From assembly GCA_030549495.1 (NCBI GenBank), contig JAUIRK010000976.1, positions 62,001-126,000 on the forward strand: a stretch of DNA of 64,000 bases, written 5' to 3'. The DNA comes from Nectonema munidae. Its lineage: Eukaryota; Nematomorpha; Nectonematoida; Nectonematidae. The notes under the pieces were generated by a model that worked only from the letters and a program-made list of their open reading frames with translations, made no database searches and had not been told where the DNA came from. This document shows positions 36,003-49,100 of the stretch, in pieces. Within the stretch, counting starts at the first letter, position 1; every line of letters starts with the position of its first letter. A program made the translations under genes and the position numbers.

Positions 36003-36715
36003 ACTCCAGAAAAAATTACAATGAATGAGCTTTTGCATTGTTTTAATCATTTTTCTTTAAAAACTTGCCCTGGTCATGACAAAATAAGCTTTAAAATTTA
36101 AAAGTCGCCCTTTCTTACATATCCCACTAATTATCCTATTTAATGCGTTCCTGACAGAGAGCAATTTCCCAGATATTTTGAAATTACGGGAAGTAGTTTT
36201 AATTCCCAAAAAGAAAAGTGACCCCCAAAACATAGAAATTTAGAGATCAATTTCTCTTCTCCTCTGTATAGGTAAACTATGTGAAAAAATTATTCGCTTT
36301 CGAATTCTTCAACACATTCAAAACTCTAATTGTATCAACTCGAATCAGTTTGCATACGTTTATCGAAGGTACGCTGAAATTGCAATTGACAGATTATCAT
36401 CTTTTATATATTCTTGTTTTAAAAGTAATCTCTACTTGACCTGCCTTCTTATTGATTTTCCTGAAGATTTTAATTCAGCTTGCCACAGTTGTATTATACG
36501 TAATATGTATAAAATGAAATTTCTTTTGTACATTATTAAGTTCATTGAATCTTATCTCAAAAACAGAGTTATATTCTTCTGCGTGAATCCATCTCAAACC
36601 AAAAAATTAAGTTGTTCTACCCTTTTCAATCAACAACCATACTTTTTGAAATTATTTTATTACATTTGTAAAAAAACTCCTTTAAAATTCCTTGTACAGA
36701 AAATAATTAGCTAGA
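36003..36715 (+). mobile_element. Degraded LINE fragment (front of reverse transcriptase)
   Basis: Plus-strand pieces: ELLHCFNHFSLKTCPGHDKI, then NFPDILKLREVVLIPKKK, GKLCEKIIRFRILQHIQN and LIDFPEDFNSACHS with ESYLKNRVIFF. This is the reverse-transcriptase front half of a Jockey/CR1-like element. The SINE at 35787 sits at or near its left edge. It lies to the right of the back half at 33.6-35.6 kb, so the two are separate copies or rearranged. Confidence 0.65.
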
Positions 36716-37807
36716 ATAAGATATAATCGTTTTTAATTAATTTTTGAAGTGAAGAACTTGGTGAATTTAATTACTTTCAAATATATATTCCAACTCTGCA
36801 AAAATACTTTATCCTTTTGAAGTTTCTAAATACATTTTTTTTAATTAATCCAAATCATCCCATCGTCAGTTTAAACTGACACAGACGATTCTCTCGGGTG
36901 ATATGGGTTAATAAACCTTTTCATCGATGAAAAAATTAAGAACATCGAAAGGGTTCGAGCAAATATAACACATTAAAATGGTTGTAATCGTATGTAAGCT
37001 AAATTACTATCGGTGATTTTATCTATTCCTTTGACATTTTTATAAACGATCCTCTATGAATAAAATTAATATTAGTGTCTATAAAGCGTAAACATGTGTG
37101 CTGTGAAATTGTGTACACCTTAAAAGTTTGTCATGAAGGGAAAAACGATGATAAACACTGTTCTAATCAATAGTAGTGACTATACTGTTTGCTTTACCAA
37201 ATAAATAGTTACCTTTCTCGACTTCTCCTTTATTCTGTAATTGTCCTTACTAATATCCTTTGTAAAATCCAATCAAATAAATATATTAAAGATTACATTT
37301 TATGTCTAAATACCTTCTATAATTTATCCGCTATTTGATCTAAATACTATTAAATTTTATAAACTCCACTTAAACCCTCTGAAATAAAACCAGTGAAATT
37401 CCATTTTATTACAAACCTTAAAGGATAACATTCCGTGGCGTGTTTTAATTTGCAGAAAAAAGATCAAAGAAGTATGATCAAAAATTTCTGTCCGCGTTTT
37501 CATTGAATATAAAACTCAATGAGAGCATCAATCACGTGACTTTGCAATAACTAATGTTTAGTTCATATGAATTAGAATCTTTGCCAGTATATTTTTAAGT
37601 CATGTATAATTCCAGCTTCTGGCATATTTAGTGCCTCCAAAAGGCCGGGCCCTATTTGTGCTTAAACTCCTTAATAATCAATTCGACCATTATAACAGCG
37701 AGTTTTTGTAAATAGAGTGTTACTTACAAATGCACTTTATTCTTGTAGGTCGCTTTCATTTACATGTCATTTAAACACACATATTTTTATTCTCTGGCGA
37801 TCAATTA
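36716..37807. other. Intergenic, nothing recognised
   Basis: AT-rich, without reading frames, element ends or repeats that I could support. Confidence 0.5.
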
Positions 37808-38162
37808 CAGTAAAACCTCGGTATAACGAAGTTGAAGAGGAACTGTTGCTTAGATCAAAATCATTTACTTAAATAAAATGTGTCTTTTTTCTCTGCTGGT
37901 GTATTAGTACAAAAGTATTATTATTTTTATAATAAAAGCATATTGATCTCTACCATCTTTACAAGCTAACATGAAAGATTGATTAACTGTATAACAGCAA
38001 CGCAAAATTATAAGGTAGGTTTAAGTATTAGCAAGCTACTCTTATAAATAAAACTCATTTTACAATTTTAATTAATTTTGTACAGGGGATTGAGAATGGA
38101 AAAATTGGTGCATATTATTGAAGTGTTCATATTAAGCGAGTTTGCATAACGCGATTTTACTC
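37808..38162. mobile_element. pogo/Tigger-like MITE
   Basis: Begins TA-CAGTAAAACCTCGGTA, the pogo/Tigger terminal style, and ends with the imperfect inverted copy CGCGATTTTACTC followed by TA. 355 bp, non-coding. Terminal repeats match at roughly two-thirds of positions, so the element is old. Confidence 0.6.
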
Positions 38163-38605
38163 TATATCTGTATGTTTTTCCTCCGTCTTAAAAAGACTGC
38201 TGGAAAGCATGCACAACTCTTACACGCAATTTATTTTCATTTACGTCGATTTGAGCAGGTTAAAGATTTTTCGTCCATTTAATATGTTCATGTCCGATGA
38301 TGGGCATATACTCTTATTAATCGATTGACCTATTTTTCATATGAAAAGGAAATAGCAGAGGTGAAATATGAAAGCGTTAAAGATATTGATTTTATAAACT
38401 CTGCACAAACTTCCTGTTTTATGGGTAAACTGAATCTGTCTTCAAAAATATTAATCTTAAACAATTATATTGTATAAAATGAGGACTTCGTGGTGAGCAC
38501 TTGTATCTTTATATACTAAAATATCTTTTGTAATTTTTTTTAATTGCAAGGTATTGAGTGCAGTAGTTTTCAAGTAATTGATTTTCACTGAATGCCTTCT
38601 GAGTC

Positions 38606-39292
38606 TAGGGCTCGTAAAACTTAGAGAAATTAAACTCGAGTTTTACTCGAACAATTTAATTTGACTTGAGACAAATTTTTTTTAATTTAAAATGAGATTT
38701 TAATAAAGTCTCTAAATATTATGTAAAAAATAAAATAAAATATTTATCTTGGGCATTCACGCAACAATTAAAATAAATTTTTATATAAATTTATATTAAT
38801 AATTTATATAAAAAAATTTGTAGGTTATGTTATCTAAAATATAAATTCAAAGTATGCTTTTATTAATATTTTTAATTTTGTCTCATGAAGAAAATTGATA
38901 GCTTGTAATGTTTCAGAAGGAAGCGTAAAGCGAGCTTTAGTTACAATGAAACCAGCATTAGAAAATGCTCTTTCAATCCAGCTTTTAGGCTCTGTTGAGT
39001 GTGATAGAAATATAAGTTTAAGGCGTTTCAAATATTTAAATTTATTTTGTAAATCAAGTTTATTCGGTCAATTTTTAGATTTTGAGTCAAATATTTCATT
39101 TAGGTCAAAAATAATTTATAGTTTAATTCTAACAAAACTTGTTTTTAATACAATTATGAAAAAGGTAACTTATTATACCACTTCATAGCTAGTATATCTT
39201 GTAAATAAATTTTATCTTCTATAAAAATCTATAAACTCGAGTTATTTTGTTCGAGTTGAAGTTTTTTAAAGAGATTTTTGAGTCGAGTCCTA
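38606..39292. mobile_element. Internally deleted hAT element with transposase tail
   Basis: Ends TAGGGCTCG and CGAGTCCTA, with ACTCGAAC-type subterminal inverted copies; 687 bp. On the minus strand about 38850-39030 encodes ERAFSNAGFIVTKARFTL and ETLQAINFLHET, the hAT C-terminal dimerisation region. No 8-bp target duplication was matched. Confidence 0.65.
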
Positions 39293-40380
39293 AGTTACTT
39301 TCCACCAGAATCTTAACCTCACTCTCAGCATTACAGCTTTACCATATGTAAACACATCATATAGGTTTCTCTATTGAGGCCTGAACTACGTCAGCATTCT
39401 CCCGAAGAAACAACTCAATGGCGTTAAGTCTTTTACCTTTGAGACATCGTTGTTTATGTGTAAAAATCTAAACCTTTCCTTGCGTGTTATTGTTGACAAT
39501 CAAGTTTTCAACAGCATGATGGTAGATTGATGTTACACAACACGTTGTCATGAGAATTGAAATTGAATTGAGATGAAAATTTGATAACGTTTAAACAAAA
39601 ATGGAATGTGATAAACAAAAATATTTTCGAAAAACGTAATGATGTCAAATTCATCTTAAATATTTTCTCTCAAGAGTAGGGATTTACTTGTTCCGAATCT
39701 CTTCCATAGACAGATGATTGTTTAAATGCTATAATTATATTTGTACATAAAAAATATTTCAAGTCAGTGAAAGCGATTAAAAAAAATATAAAGGTTTTAT
39801 TAATTGTAAAAAATAGAAGAATATTTAGCAATAATTTATAATATTTTTTAAAAAATAAACACTACGAAACAGCAGATAAAAATGAACATAAGTAAGTTCA
39901 ACTCCAAACTTGATAACGGTATCCTTATATCGCTTTTTCACTCGAAGACATTACAACAAGCTTTCAGAACCTAAATATTTAAAAAAGGTTTATACATCCT
40001 CCATTTCTTTATTTAATATAAAAAGGCTTCTTACATATCGACTATCAGATTTAGGTGAAGATGGTGATGTGAGTGAAGCAGTAGAGATATTTTTGATAAA
40101 TATCTTATATATTTTCTTTGCAAAAATAGGTTGAGAAATTAAGACATTTTTAAATAAGGACAATAAGTCTGATTCAATCACTCTTTTGCAATACGCAGCT
40201 TCTAAATAAATGTTTATATTTAATAAGAAAATATTTTATTCTCTAATATTTAATCGATTTATCCTCGCCTCCATTTTTTTTTACCCAAAACCATTTATAA
40301 TATTAAGGATATTAATTTGGTTGAGTTAGAATAACTAACAAAAAGTAAAAAACAGAACATTTTGTAAATGAGAGTTTCGT
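39293..40380. other. Intergenic, nothing recognised
   Basis: AT-rich; the short frames at 39910-40181 on both strands match nothing known to me. Confidence 0.5.
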
Positions 40381-40500
40381 GAGCCTCAATGTTTGTTAGG
40401 GTGTACCTCTCAGCTTAACCGTTGAAGGTCAGGGGTTCGATCCCCAAGGCTTCCAACTAAATTCACAAAAACTGTGATTAACCACCTTAAGCATAACACT
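40381..40500 (+). repeat. tRNA-derived SINE, second copy
   Basis: Nearly identical to 35787-35900: GAGCCTCA, TTAGGGTGTACCTCTCAGCT, GGGGTTCGATCCCC and CACAAAAACTGTGATTAA. The similarity stops after CCTTAA, so the 3' part is missing or different. Confidence 0.8.
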
Positions 40501-43500
40501 GAGAAAAAACATTAGTAAATTTTACCAATGTGATTAGTATATAATAATGATATAGTTAGTAAACAGAAAATTTATAGTAATTGTTGTTATCGAAAGTTAG
40601 TAAAGAGATGTGAAAGAGAAAGAGCGAGAGAAAGGAGATGATGAGATGCCTTTGCGTTCCATGTGCAAACATTCACTTTGTTTATAAAGAAATTACTGCA
40701 TCCTTCTTTCTCCTCTTCCTAATGCAAACATTTGTTGTCTGCAATCTCTGCTTCTTGTTTCTTCTTCGTTTCCACTTTTGGATTCTTCTATTTATTTTCT
40801 TTATCTACTCTCCAATTTCATTTGTTTTCTGGAAACCTTTGCCAAGTACATTTTTTATTTAGGCATATGTTTCATCATGTGTGCTTTAATTTTTTTACCA
40901 ATTCGTGTGTAAAACAGAATCCTTCTCAATGGCTTTTCTCACACTTTTTTGTTGTTTCTATGTTTTTAACTTGAAGTTTCCTAAAAACTGTGTGTTTTGC
41001 AGAGCATGTATTTTTACAAGTTAAAAACAAGCACGTAAAGAAGATAATTCAAGTCTACTCGAAAATAATGAAAGAAAAGTGCCTGCTTGAATAAAGATCC
41101 TTAATTGTTTTTTCAATACATATCTCTCTTATTCATGCTTTGCAAAATAAAGTTGCTTGTTTTTTCGCTTAGTTCATTCATATTTTTTGTCGTCGTTTAC
41201 AAAAGACAGTTAGTCTTCATTTGGATAGCAAGCTTAGGTTTGTTGTCAAAATATCTTTGAAATATCGTTTAATATAATTTGGAGAAGAAAGGGTGTCAAA
41301 ACAAGTGTTCCCTTATAATGAAATATAAAAACATAAATTTTGTTAAAAAAAAACATTCATCGCTAAGTATTCAGTTAGTTGTATTTACCAAATAATAATT
41401 GTTGTCAGTTTTATGTATAATTAGTAGTTTGGACTAATTAACGGAAACAGTAAAATATACTTATTTGATTAGTAATTTCAACTAGAGTGAATGCTGGGCT
41501 AGCATATAACCTTACGGCTGAAAGTGCTTTGATATCTCCAACCAAGCAAATAAAGTTTCTACAAGACCCGCCAAAAAGTGTAGGTTTGAAGGTAAAAGCG
41601 GCAACCACTTATTTATCTTTTCTCAAATCAACAAAAATAAATTAATTACTGAAAGAAATATAAAATCACATCATTTCTGTTAATATTCAATTTGAATAGT
41701 CTTAATGTTAATTCTTTCAATTTTGTTTTAGATAACAAACCTAACAATAAGCCATATCAAAGGGAAATTACTATGATAAGATAGGGGTAAGTTTTAGGGT
41801 TGAAGTTTGGGTTAGATATATTAGAAATACCCTTAACTCTAACCACAACTCTATAGATATCACCACAACTATAGAAATTAATGTTGTTATATTTTTATTC
41901 AAAATGAGTGATGGATGGTTGATTGCTCCAGTTCTGACATATCATGCGAAGAACTTTATTTCCATTTGAACTGATAAAGTTGACTACTCTAACACAGAGA
42001 TGAAATTTAAAGGGATTTGAAATCTATGTGTTTTAGACAAGTGTGAACAAATTAATTTCAAAAAATCCAATTTATCTACTATGAAATTCATTTTTACATG
42101 GAGATCACAAAGGACAATGTGAGCGCTAGTTTTTAAATGTATCGCCATCTCTAGCATCGCATACGGCCATTTCAAAAAGCGCTAATTTGAATCAGAATTT
42201 CTCATCCAATGAAAATCATTTCTATGATTGCGGTCTTGTTTTGTCGTAGAGCATAAAGCTGAGATGCATGATTACTAGTGAAATTAAAATTATTTGAAAA
42301 CGCTTAAATAGATGGAAAAGAAGAGATACCTTTGTGAGTACTGCTTGTGCCAAATTGAGAAAAAAGAAAAAAGAGCTGGCCTTGTTATTCACCCACTAAA
42401 TATCATGTTTTCTCTTTCCTATGTAAGTTTTCGATATCCGAAGATGGTTTCTCAAAAAGAGGTTTCCATGTTTGGAAAATGGCACATAGCAGAAATGAAG
42501 CCATCACACAGGCGCACAAGGTGGAAATTTCAAAATGTTTTATCAATGTATTCCTTTCTTATGAAAAATCATTTCTAAAATGTCTTGAAAGATCAAATTA
42601 TTATTGTTTTGATAAAGGGTTAGCAGTGAGATGGTGAAAGAGAAAATGAAGAGAAACAATAAGAACTATAACTTTGTGGCCCACTAAAATTATTTGGGAG
42701 AGAGGGACGAAAATAAACTTGACTGCGAAATCATTGTAACAAACTTAATTTCATTTTCATAAAAATTTGTTTTTTTGTTTGCTCCTATTGAAAAATTAAT
42801 GAAAACTTAAAACTATGCAGTTAATATTAAAAGTTTTTATTGGTAATTAGCACTACATGGTATACGTCCACTCAATTTGGATCGCTGAACTAGGCCAATA
42901 TTGTATTTAGGTTCACGGCAAAGAATCCTTGTAAAGCACTGATCTAACCCTAATTATTTTCCACATATATTAAAATATAGGTTTTCATGGGCACCACGCT
43001 ACTTTTTATTACAACGATTTCGAGTGATACAAGATTCGTTCAACAAACTAAAATGCTAATGTAGTAGTCAAAAGAATATTTAAAAGCGTTTCATACTTTG
43101 TAGACGCAGAGATATCGAGAGTTTAACTTCGTGTATAGCGATGACCATTTCTTTGTCTCTTTTATGAATGATAACGTGCAAGTCTTTGAATAAAATAAAT
43201 TCAACGATATTGTTCGAATGCTTCTAAAATATTTAAAAGATATATTTAACTCAATTTAAACTTATTACACGATTTAGATTCTCAAAATTATTGCAAGTAA
43301 CTTTCGCTACTTTATATTTCAAAATATAAAAATCTGCTTTGCATTTAAAATAGAGGTTTACCAAACATTTTAAAATTTTTAATTCTTAATTAAACTTTCA
43401 TCATCAAATTTTGGTCCAGTTTTATTACTTTTTTAAAATAAAAGTCATTTCTTTAGAAAAATATCTATTTTTAAAAAATTTATCATATCTCTCAAAAATT

Positions 43501-44458
43501 TCTGCTATTGTTAATATTGTTTGGCGCTGCGAAAACTTTAATTAAAAACAAAAATAATTTTTCGAGGAATTAAATAATAAATATGAATAGCATATTAACT
43601 TAAATAACTTAATATACATACTTAGTTAACAAACTAATTAACTTTCTTACCTAATTAATTAACTAATTGATCTTTTTAAGCCGTAAAAATCGATAATAAT
43701 CGTGTTATTATCAATAGTGCTACTGTTCAATCTTCAAAGTTTTATCTCTTATATAAGGTAAAGAAGCTATTGAAAATGTAGATCAAGTGTTGAAATTTTT
43801 TTCCCAAAATCGCAGAAGCTTTAAATTTTTTATCAAAAAATTTGTTGATTTTTTTGTATTTCTGAGAAATTAGAGTTTTTTGTTTTTTTTTGGAAAAAAT
43901 GTGCTTCTTTGGGCCATTTCATTTTTAATTTTTCTCTATGCCACTCTATCTCAATTTATTTAATTAGTACTTATGATCAGATGGCTCAAAAGTTGGAGCA
44001 TTGCTAACATGTTTAGTTATCCTAGATCAATTAGTTTTATCCCTACCCCTACCCAAATTTGTTCCTGCTATGCAAGGATTCGCTTGGATTGGATATTTAT
44101 TTATTTATATATTTTTTTTAAGTTGTTAACAAACTATCTGAAGAATATTCTTCCATAAAGGCAGAGGTGATACGGCAGTTCACAATATGAAATCTAACGC
44201 ATAACGACTTGATTAAAAACACAATTTAGACCAACTTGAAAGAAAATGTCAACTTTTTAACCTAAAATTGTTTTCGCTGAGTTTATTTGAAAATACTTTG
44301 TATAACAAATATAAAAAATTGTAAAAACTGGACACTTTATTGCTGATCTTGCTGACTAGGTTCGGGGTATAAAATTAATCAGCTTTATTAAAAATATATA
44401 AAAAAAAACATATAAAATAAAATATATAAAAATTATATACGGGATATATAAAATATAT
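40501..44458. other. Intergenic, no gene recognised
   Basis: Frames at 40638-40974 (plus, phenylalanine-rich) and 42312-42578 (plus, starting with a C-x2-C pair) are of low complexity or unlike any family I know. I see no convincing element ends in this stretch. Confidence 0.45.
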
Positions 44459-44822
44459 AACCTGTTAGAATGTATTGTTCAATTTATTGATTTTCAATTC
44501 GGTTATCGGCTCCCTATCTGGCTTAGTTACTGCATTGATGATTCAAAAAGTTTTTCCTAACAAGTTATTGGGTTTAAATGCAAAAATATTTTTATACTTG
44601 AAAAAGTTGACAAAATTGTCAACATTAATCTTGGCATATTGATACAAATCTGAAGTTCTAATAATAAATTTTTAATAAAATTCTAATATATAGCTCTGAA
44701 GAAATAGTTCGAGCTACAAGTTCGTTTCTACCACATTAGTTGAGATATAAAGGTTTTTTACTAAGGTTTCCTTAGTTTTTGCACAAAGGATGCGCTTTAA
44801 AGTCTAAAATGTCAAAACTAAC
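44459..44822 (+). repeat. Dispersed repeat, copy 1
   Basis: About 360 bp beginning AACCTGTTAGAATGTATTG and ending near TAAAGTCTAAAATGTCAAAA. Nearly identical to 53418-53762 apart from a short insertion and a few substitutions. Non-coding. Preceded by an (AT)-rich run. Confidence 0.9.
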
Positions 44823-45676
44823 TATCAATGGAAACATTTTGCATTTAGCATTTTATTAAAAAATCAAACTTTTACTGAAGAGGATTTTTATTATCACAAG
44901 TTTCTATTGTAAATTTCCAAGAGACAAGAGATCTTTTTAAAGTAAATTTTGGAATTTTCGAACATATAAAGAAATAATCAACACTTGAATCTTATGCAAG
45001 TGCATTGTATCTGAAGAAGACAGAGAAATGCTTTCAACTAGTATTCATGAAATTGTAACGCATTTAGATGGTGTTAAATTAAAAAAAAATTTTATTGTGA
45101 AAAAATAGTTTTTAGAGTGTATTTTTTCATTTCGGATTCAAAGGTTTTCTTTAATTTTTATATGGGATATTGATTTCACTGATTTAAAGTAAAAAATATG
45201 TTAATGAATATTGGACAAAATTGTCCCTATAGTCCGGCCACAGGTGTTAGTAAAAAGCGTCGTGAAGCGAGGGTAATAAAAATTTGGGATAACAAAAAAC
45301 CAACTTTTCTTGATAACTGTTCATAGTCAAATAAATAAATTTATTTGTCATGTCTGCTTATTTTGTCCTTGGATTCACTTGAACAAGTGTTTTCTCAATT
45401 TTATAATTTTAATATTCATATAAGAATAATAGTAGAGATGAAAAATGGATTTTGGTTTAAATAAACAAGCTATAATTATAATATTTATTTTATTTATTTA
45501 GAAAAAAGAATTATAAAAATAATCTGAAATATAAAAAGAAGGTGAAGCAAACCAATTATTTTTATTTTAGTATAAAAATTTTGATAATAATGTATTTGTC
45601 AAAATTTAAAAGATTAAAGTGTTAATGTACAAATGTTTTGGAGCATGAAAAATGCAATAAATATAGCAACAAACAA

Positions 45677-46123
45677 CTATGTACAAATATTTTTGTTCTT
45701 GTAATCGGCATTCGTCACATTATGACAATTTGCCTGAAAATGAAATAAACGAAATAAAGTTAAGATAAAAGATCCAAGAGGAGGTTATATTTAAAGTTCT
45801 TTCTTAAAATTAGGATTTCAAATCTTATAATGCAAAAACAAAAGTGTAGTTCATATAAGATGAATTATATTACTTGAAAAAAAGGTAGCAATTGTAGGAA
45901 CTTAATTAAAAGAACTTAAAAGCTAAAATATTTCTTACTTTAACTTGAATGTTATTTCCTGCATCGAAGTTTGTCGTTTCTGCCCATGAGGTTGAAGTGT
46001 TTTTCGTTGTCACTTTTTTCTCAGAGATATTCAAAATATTCTCATCTTTCGTTCGTAGTAGGACATTCTCAATAATGGGTTTCTTGTTGTTTAAGCGTTG
46101 ACACACCAAGAGGGATAGTTTCA
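45677..46123 (-). CDS. ITIH-like last two exons and stop
   Basis: 46123-45939 reads KLSLLVCQRLNNKKPIIENV and NFDAGNNIQVK, ending on a canonical GTAAGA donor. 45733-45677 reads ANCHNVTNADYKNKNICT and then the TAG stop. An AATAAA-type signal occurs about 120 nt downstream on the minus strand. Exon choice rests on splice sites and phase rather than on homology. Confidence 0.75.
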
Positions 46124-49100
46124 CTACAAAGAATTAAACAAACTATATCATATTTTAAAAAAAGCATTTTATATCCAATTAATTTGTTATTGACACACGT
46201 CTTAGAATGTATCCGATTTTAGGGAATCGTAATTTAAATAAGAATAAGTTGACAAGGGATTTGCTTAGATTGTTATACACTCAGACCTTTTTTATCCGAT
46301 ACTGTTGGTTTCACACATATTTGTCAAATTCTGAATTGTCTGAATTTCTACCAAATTTAAAAAGAGTCAATACCCAAACTAAAATGTTATTTATTTTGAA
46401 GTATACATAATGTTCATGTATGTGAAAATAATCCTTCACAAATGCTCGCCCCAACTTCTATCCTACAATAACGAGATGAGAAAAGTAAGAAAACTAGAGT
46501 ATCGTGAATGCTTTATCTTTAGGAAAATTACCTTTGTGAGCAAGTACTATCGGCCAGTCAATCATAAAAATGTATTATTAGAAATAAAATTTTAATATTT
46601 CGTCTGCCGTATTAACAAACACTACAAGAGCGTTTAAAAGAAATTAGTTTGATTTGAAGGACTTAACGAGGGAGAAAAGAATTGAAAAATCGGTTAAAGT
46701 CAAAACTGTGTCGGTTAGCGGGGTTGTAGGATAATCGAGGTATGCTGTATTTCTATTACTGACAAACACTTTTATGATTGGATTGATGATTCAAACAACT
46801 AAAAGTCATGTAGGACAAGCGATTACATGTTTTGCGATTTTGAGGTTTCTCTATTTAACTATATGTATCATATATATATATCACTGGAAGGAAGGATAAG
46901 GTGGAATTATATCATAAGATAGTAATTTATAAAAATGAAAAAGTTTTATAATCTTGATTTGTCCATTTTAGGCGAATAGTTGATTAAACAAACTGTTCGT
47001 AGGCAAATTGCTTGACTACTTGAACAAATATAATTGTATAAGGTACAAAAAATAAAAACTTTCAAATACATACCTCATTCCAGTGTGACCAGAGCTCTTT
47101 TCAACTAATACTTTTTCACAGAAAAATACCAATCTCGAATATCATTTTGATGAAAAATAGAAATTTAGCCAATGCATTTAGTAAGAAGCAGCTGAGTCTC
47201 AGGTGTATTTTGCAATAGGTTAAGTTCCGTTATTTTCCGTTTTTATGTGGCTACGCTTAAATCGATAGACATATGTATTTCTATACATTTTAATATATTT
47301 TGCGTAATAACAGCTATATTTCTATCACTCTGTTCTTTCACAATGTGATGTTGCTTCTATGGGCATTCGCTAGGGGTGGCAAACAGGTCATTTGGATTAA
47401 TCTGTATTTTTTCAAAGCTGTAGGTAATAGATATATCAACTAATTTTTTTTTAATATTTTGCACCACCTTGGTAAAGTTTTAGCGGACGAACATGGTTGC
47501 TTCTTACTTACACTTTTCCCATTTCTTTTCGAAGCAAAAGGTTGGAAAAGAAAAGTGAACGCTTCGCTCCTTGACCGTTTTTACACCGAGCCCCAAATTT
47601 GTTTTAAGATGGCGGTCTTTATAATGCTTTTTGTTGTTTCAATATTTAAATGAATGTATATTTCACACTTTTGATTTAAATAAAATCATTAGTACCAAAA
47701 CTTATTTAAAGAATATTCCAAATTAAATTTATATGAGTAATCAATAATGATTTACTGTCTTTAAAATATAGTAAAGCTAAAGGTGTATGAATATAAAAAT
47801 AGCGTACGTCTAAAATCATTGCCAACTCATTTAAAATACCGTTATTAAAGTTTTATTCGCGACAAATAGACTCCGCCGACAATTGCCGACTCAACCAAAA
47901 CAAAATGGACCACGTTTGTAAATGCTTTATGATACAAATCGCTTGCTTTACATTATATATCCTCTGTTACTCTGCTCGTAAACCGTTTAAGGACGAACAT
48001 ATCTAAGGAGCGGCACAGTCCCTATCCAGGCCAAGTTTGCTTTACGGTACTTTTACGCGTGTGATAAAAAGTATTTAAAATGACATGGTCTTACACGAAT
48101 GAATGGAAAATATGTTATGGACTTCACAAGTGAGTAGCTGGAAACTTTTGATGCAAAGGCTATAAACAACACCCTGTTTCTTGGAAACAATGACCACAAC
48201 TAAATATAAAAGATTCAAACAGTGATACATTGAAAAAGATTATAACAATAAGACTTGTTGAGCGTTATCATAACTGCTATCATTGAAAATATCGATCTCA
48301 TTTTAAAATTAATAAGTTTGAAGATACCTGAATCATTTCTATAAAAAATCTTAACAATTTAAAAAACCCATATGTTAACGATGATTGCAATGGATCACTA
48401 AAAATAATCCGGTCTTATTCCTTTTTATTCAATAAAATTTGTTAAAAGTCTAAAAAATGTTTACCCACATTAAACTAAAAAATAACCCCTTAAAACATGA
48501 TAAAAATATAGAATCTAAATCTCTCAAAATCTTTAGATACATTACTAAAACTGGCAAAACCATGCAAACATTTCCATAAAAGCTTAATATTACACTAAGA
48601 ATTCACATGCGATAAACTATGATGTAAATAATACATAGAAAAGTGCTATATATAGAAATATGCTGTCTTATATGTAATATAGAGTAAAACTTCAAAAAAA
48701 CAATTCAAATGTTAGATTATGGCTTGAGTAAGTGTATATGGGTAGGGTGTATTGAATGTGGGTAGAATGTATTCATATGGTTCACTTTTCAAAAAAAACT
48801 CCTCAAAAATACTCACACACATGTAAATACATTTTTCATTTTATTCTTTCAATTAGCATATCTCCAATTATTATGAACACTTTCATGGCTGCTTAACAAA
48901 AAAACTTTCTCGTACACACAAATTTTAGATGAAAATTCCTTGTAAATTTCTTGATCCATTATTTCAAATTGACCAGGTTTCAAACACGTGTTTTAGCATA
49001 ATCAAGAACTATTGTTATATCTGTAGTTTTTTGAGTTCTATCTTTGTTCTATCTTTCAAACGGATTAATAACTAGCTGATATTAGCTTTCAATTCCCGAT

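Noticed and set aside
40638-40974. Overlapping plus-strand frames rich in phenylalanine
   Set aside because: Low-complexity pyrimidine-rich sequence read in several frames; not credible as protein.
42312-42578. 88-codon plus-strand frame starting with a C-x2-C pair
   Set aside because: Only one cysteine pair, no partner ligands, and no recognisable family.
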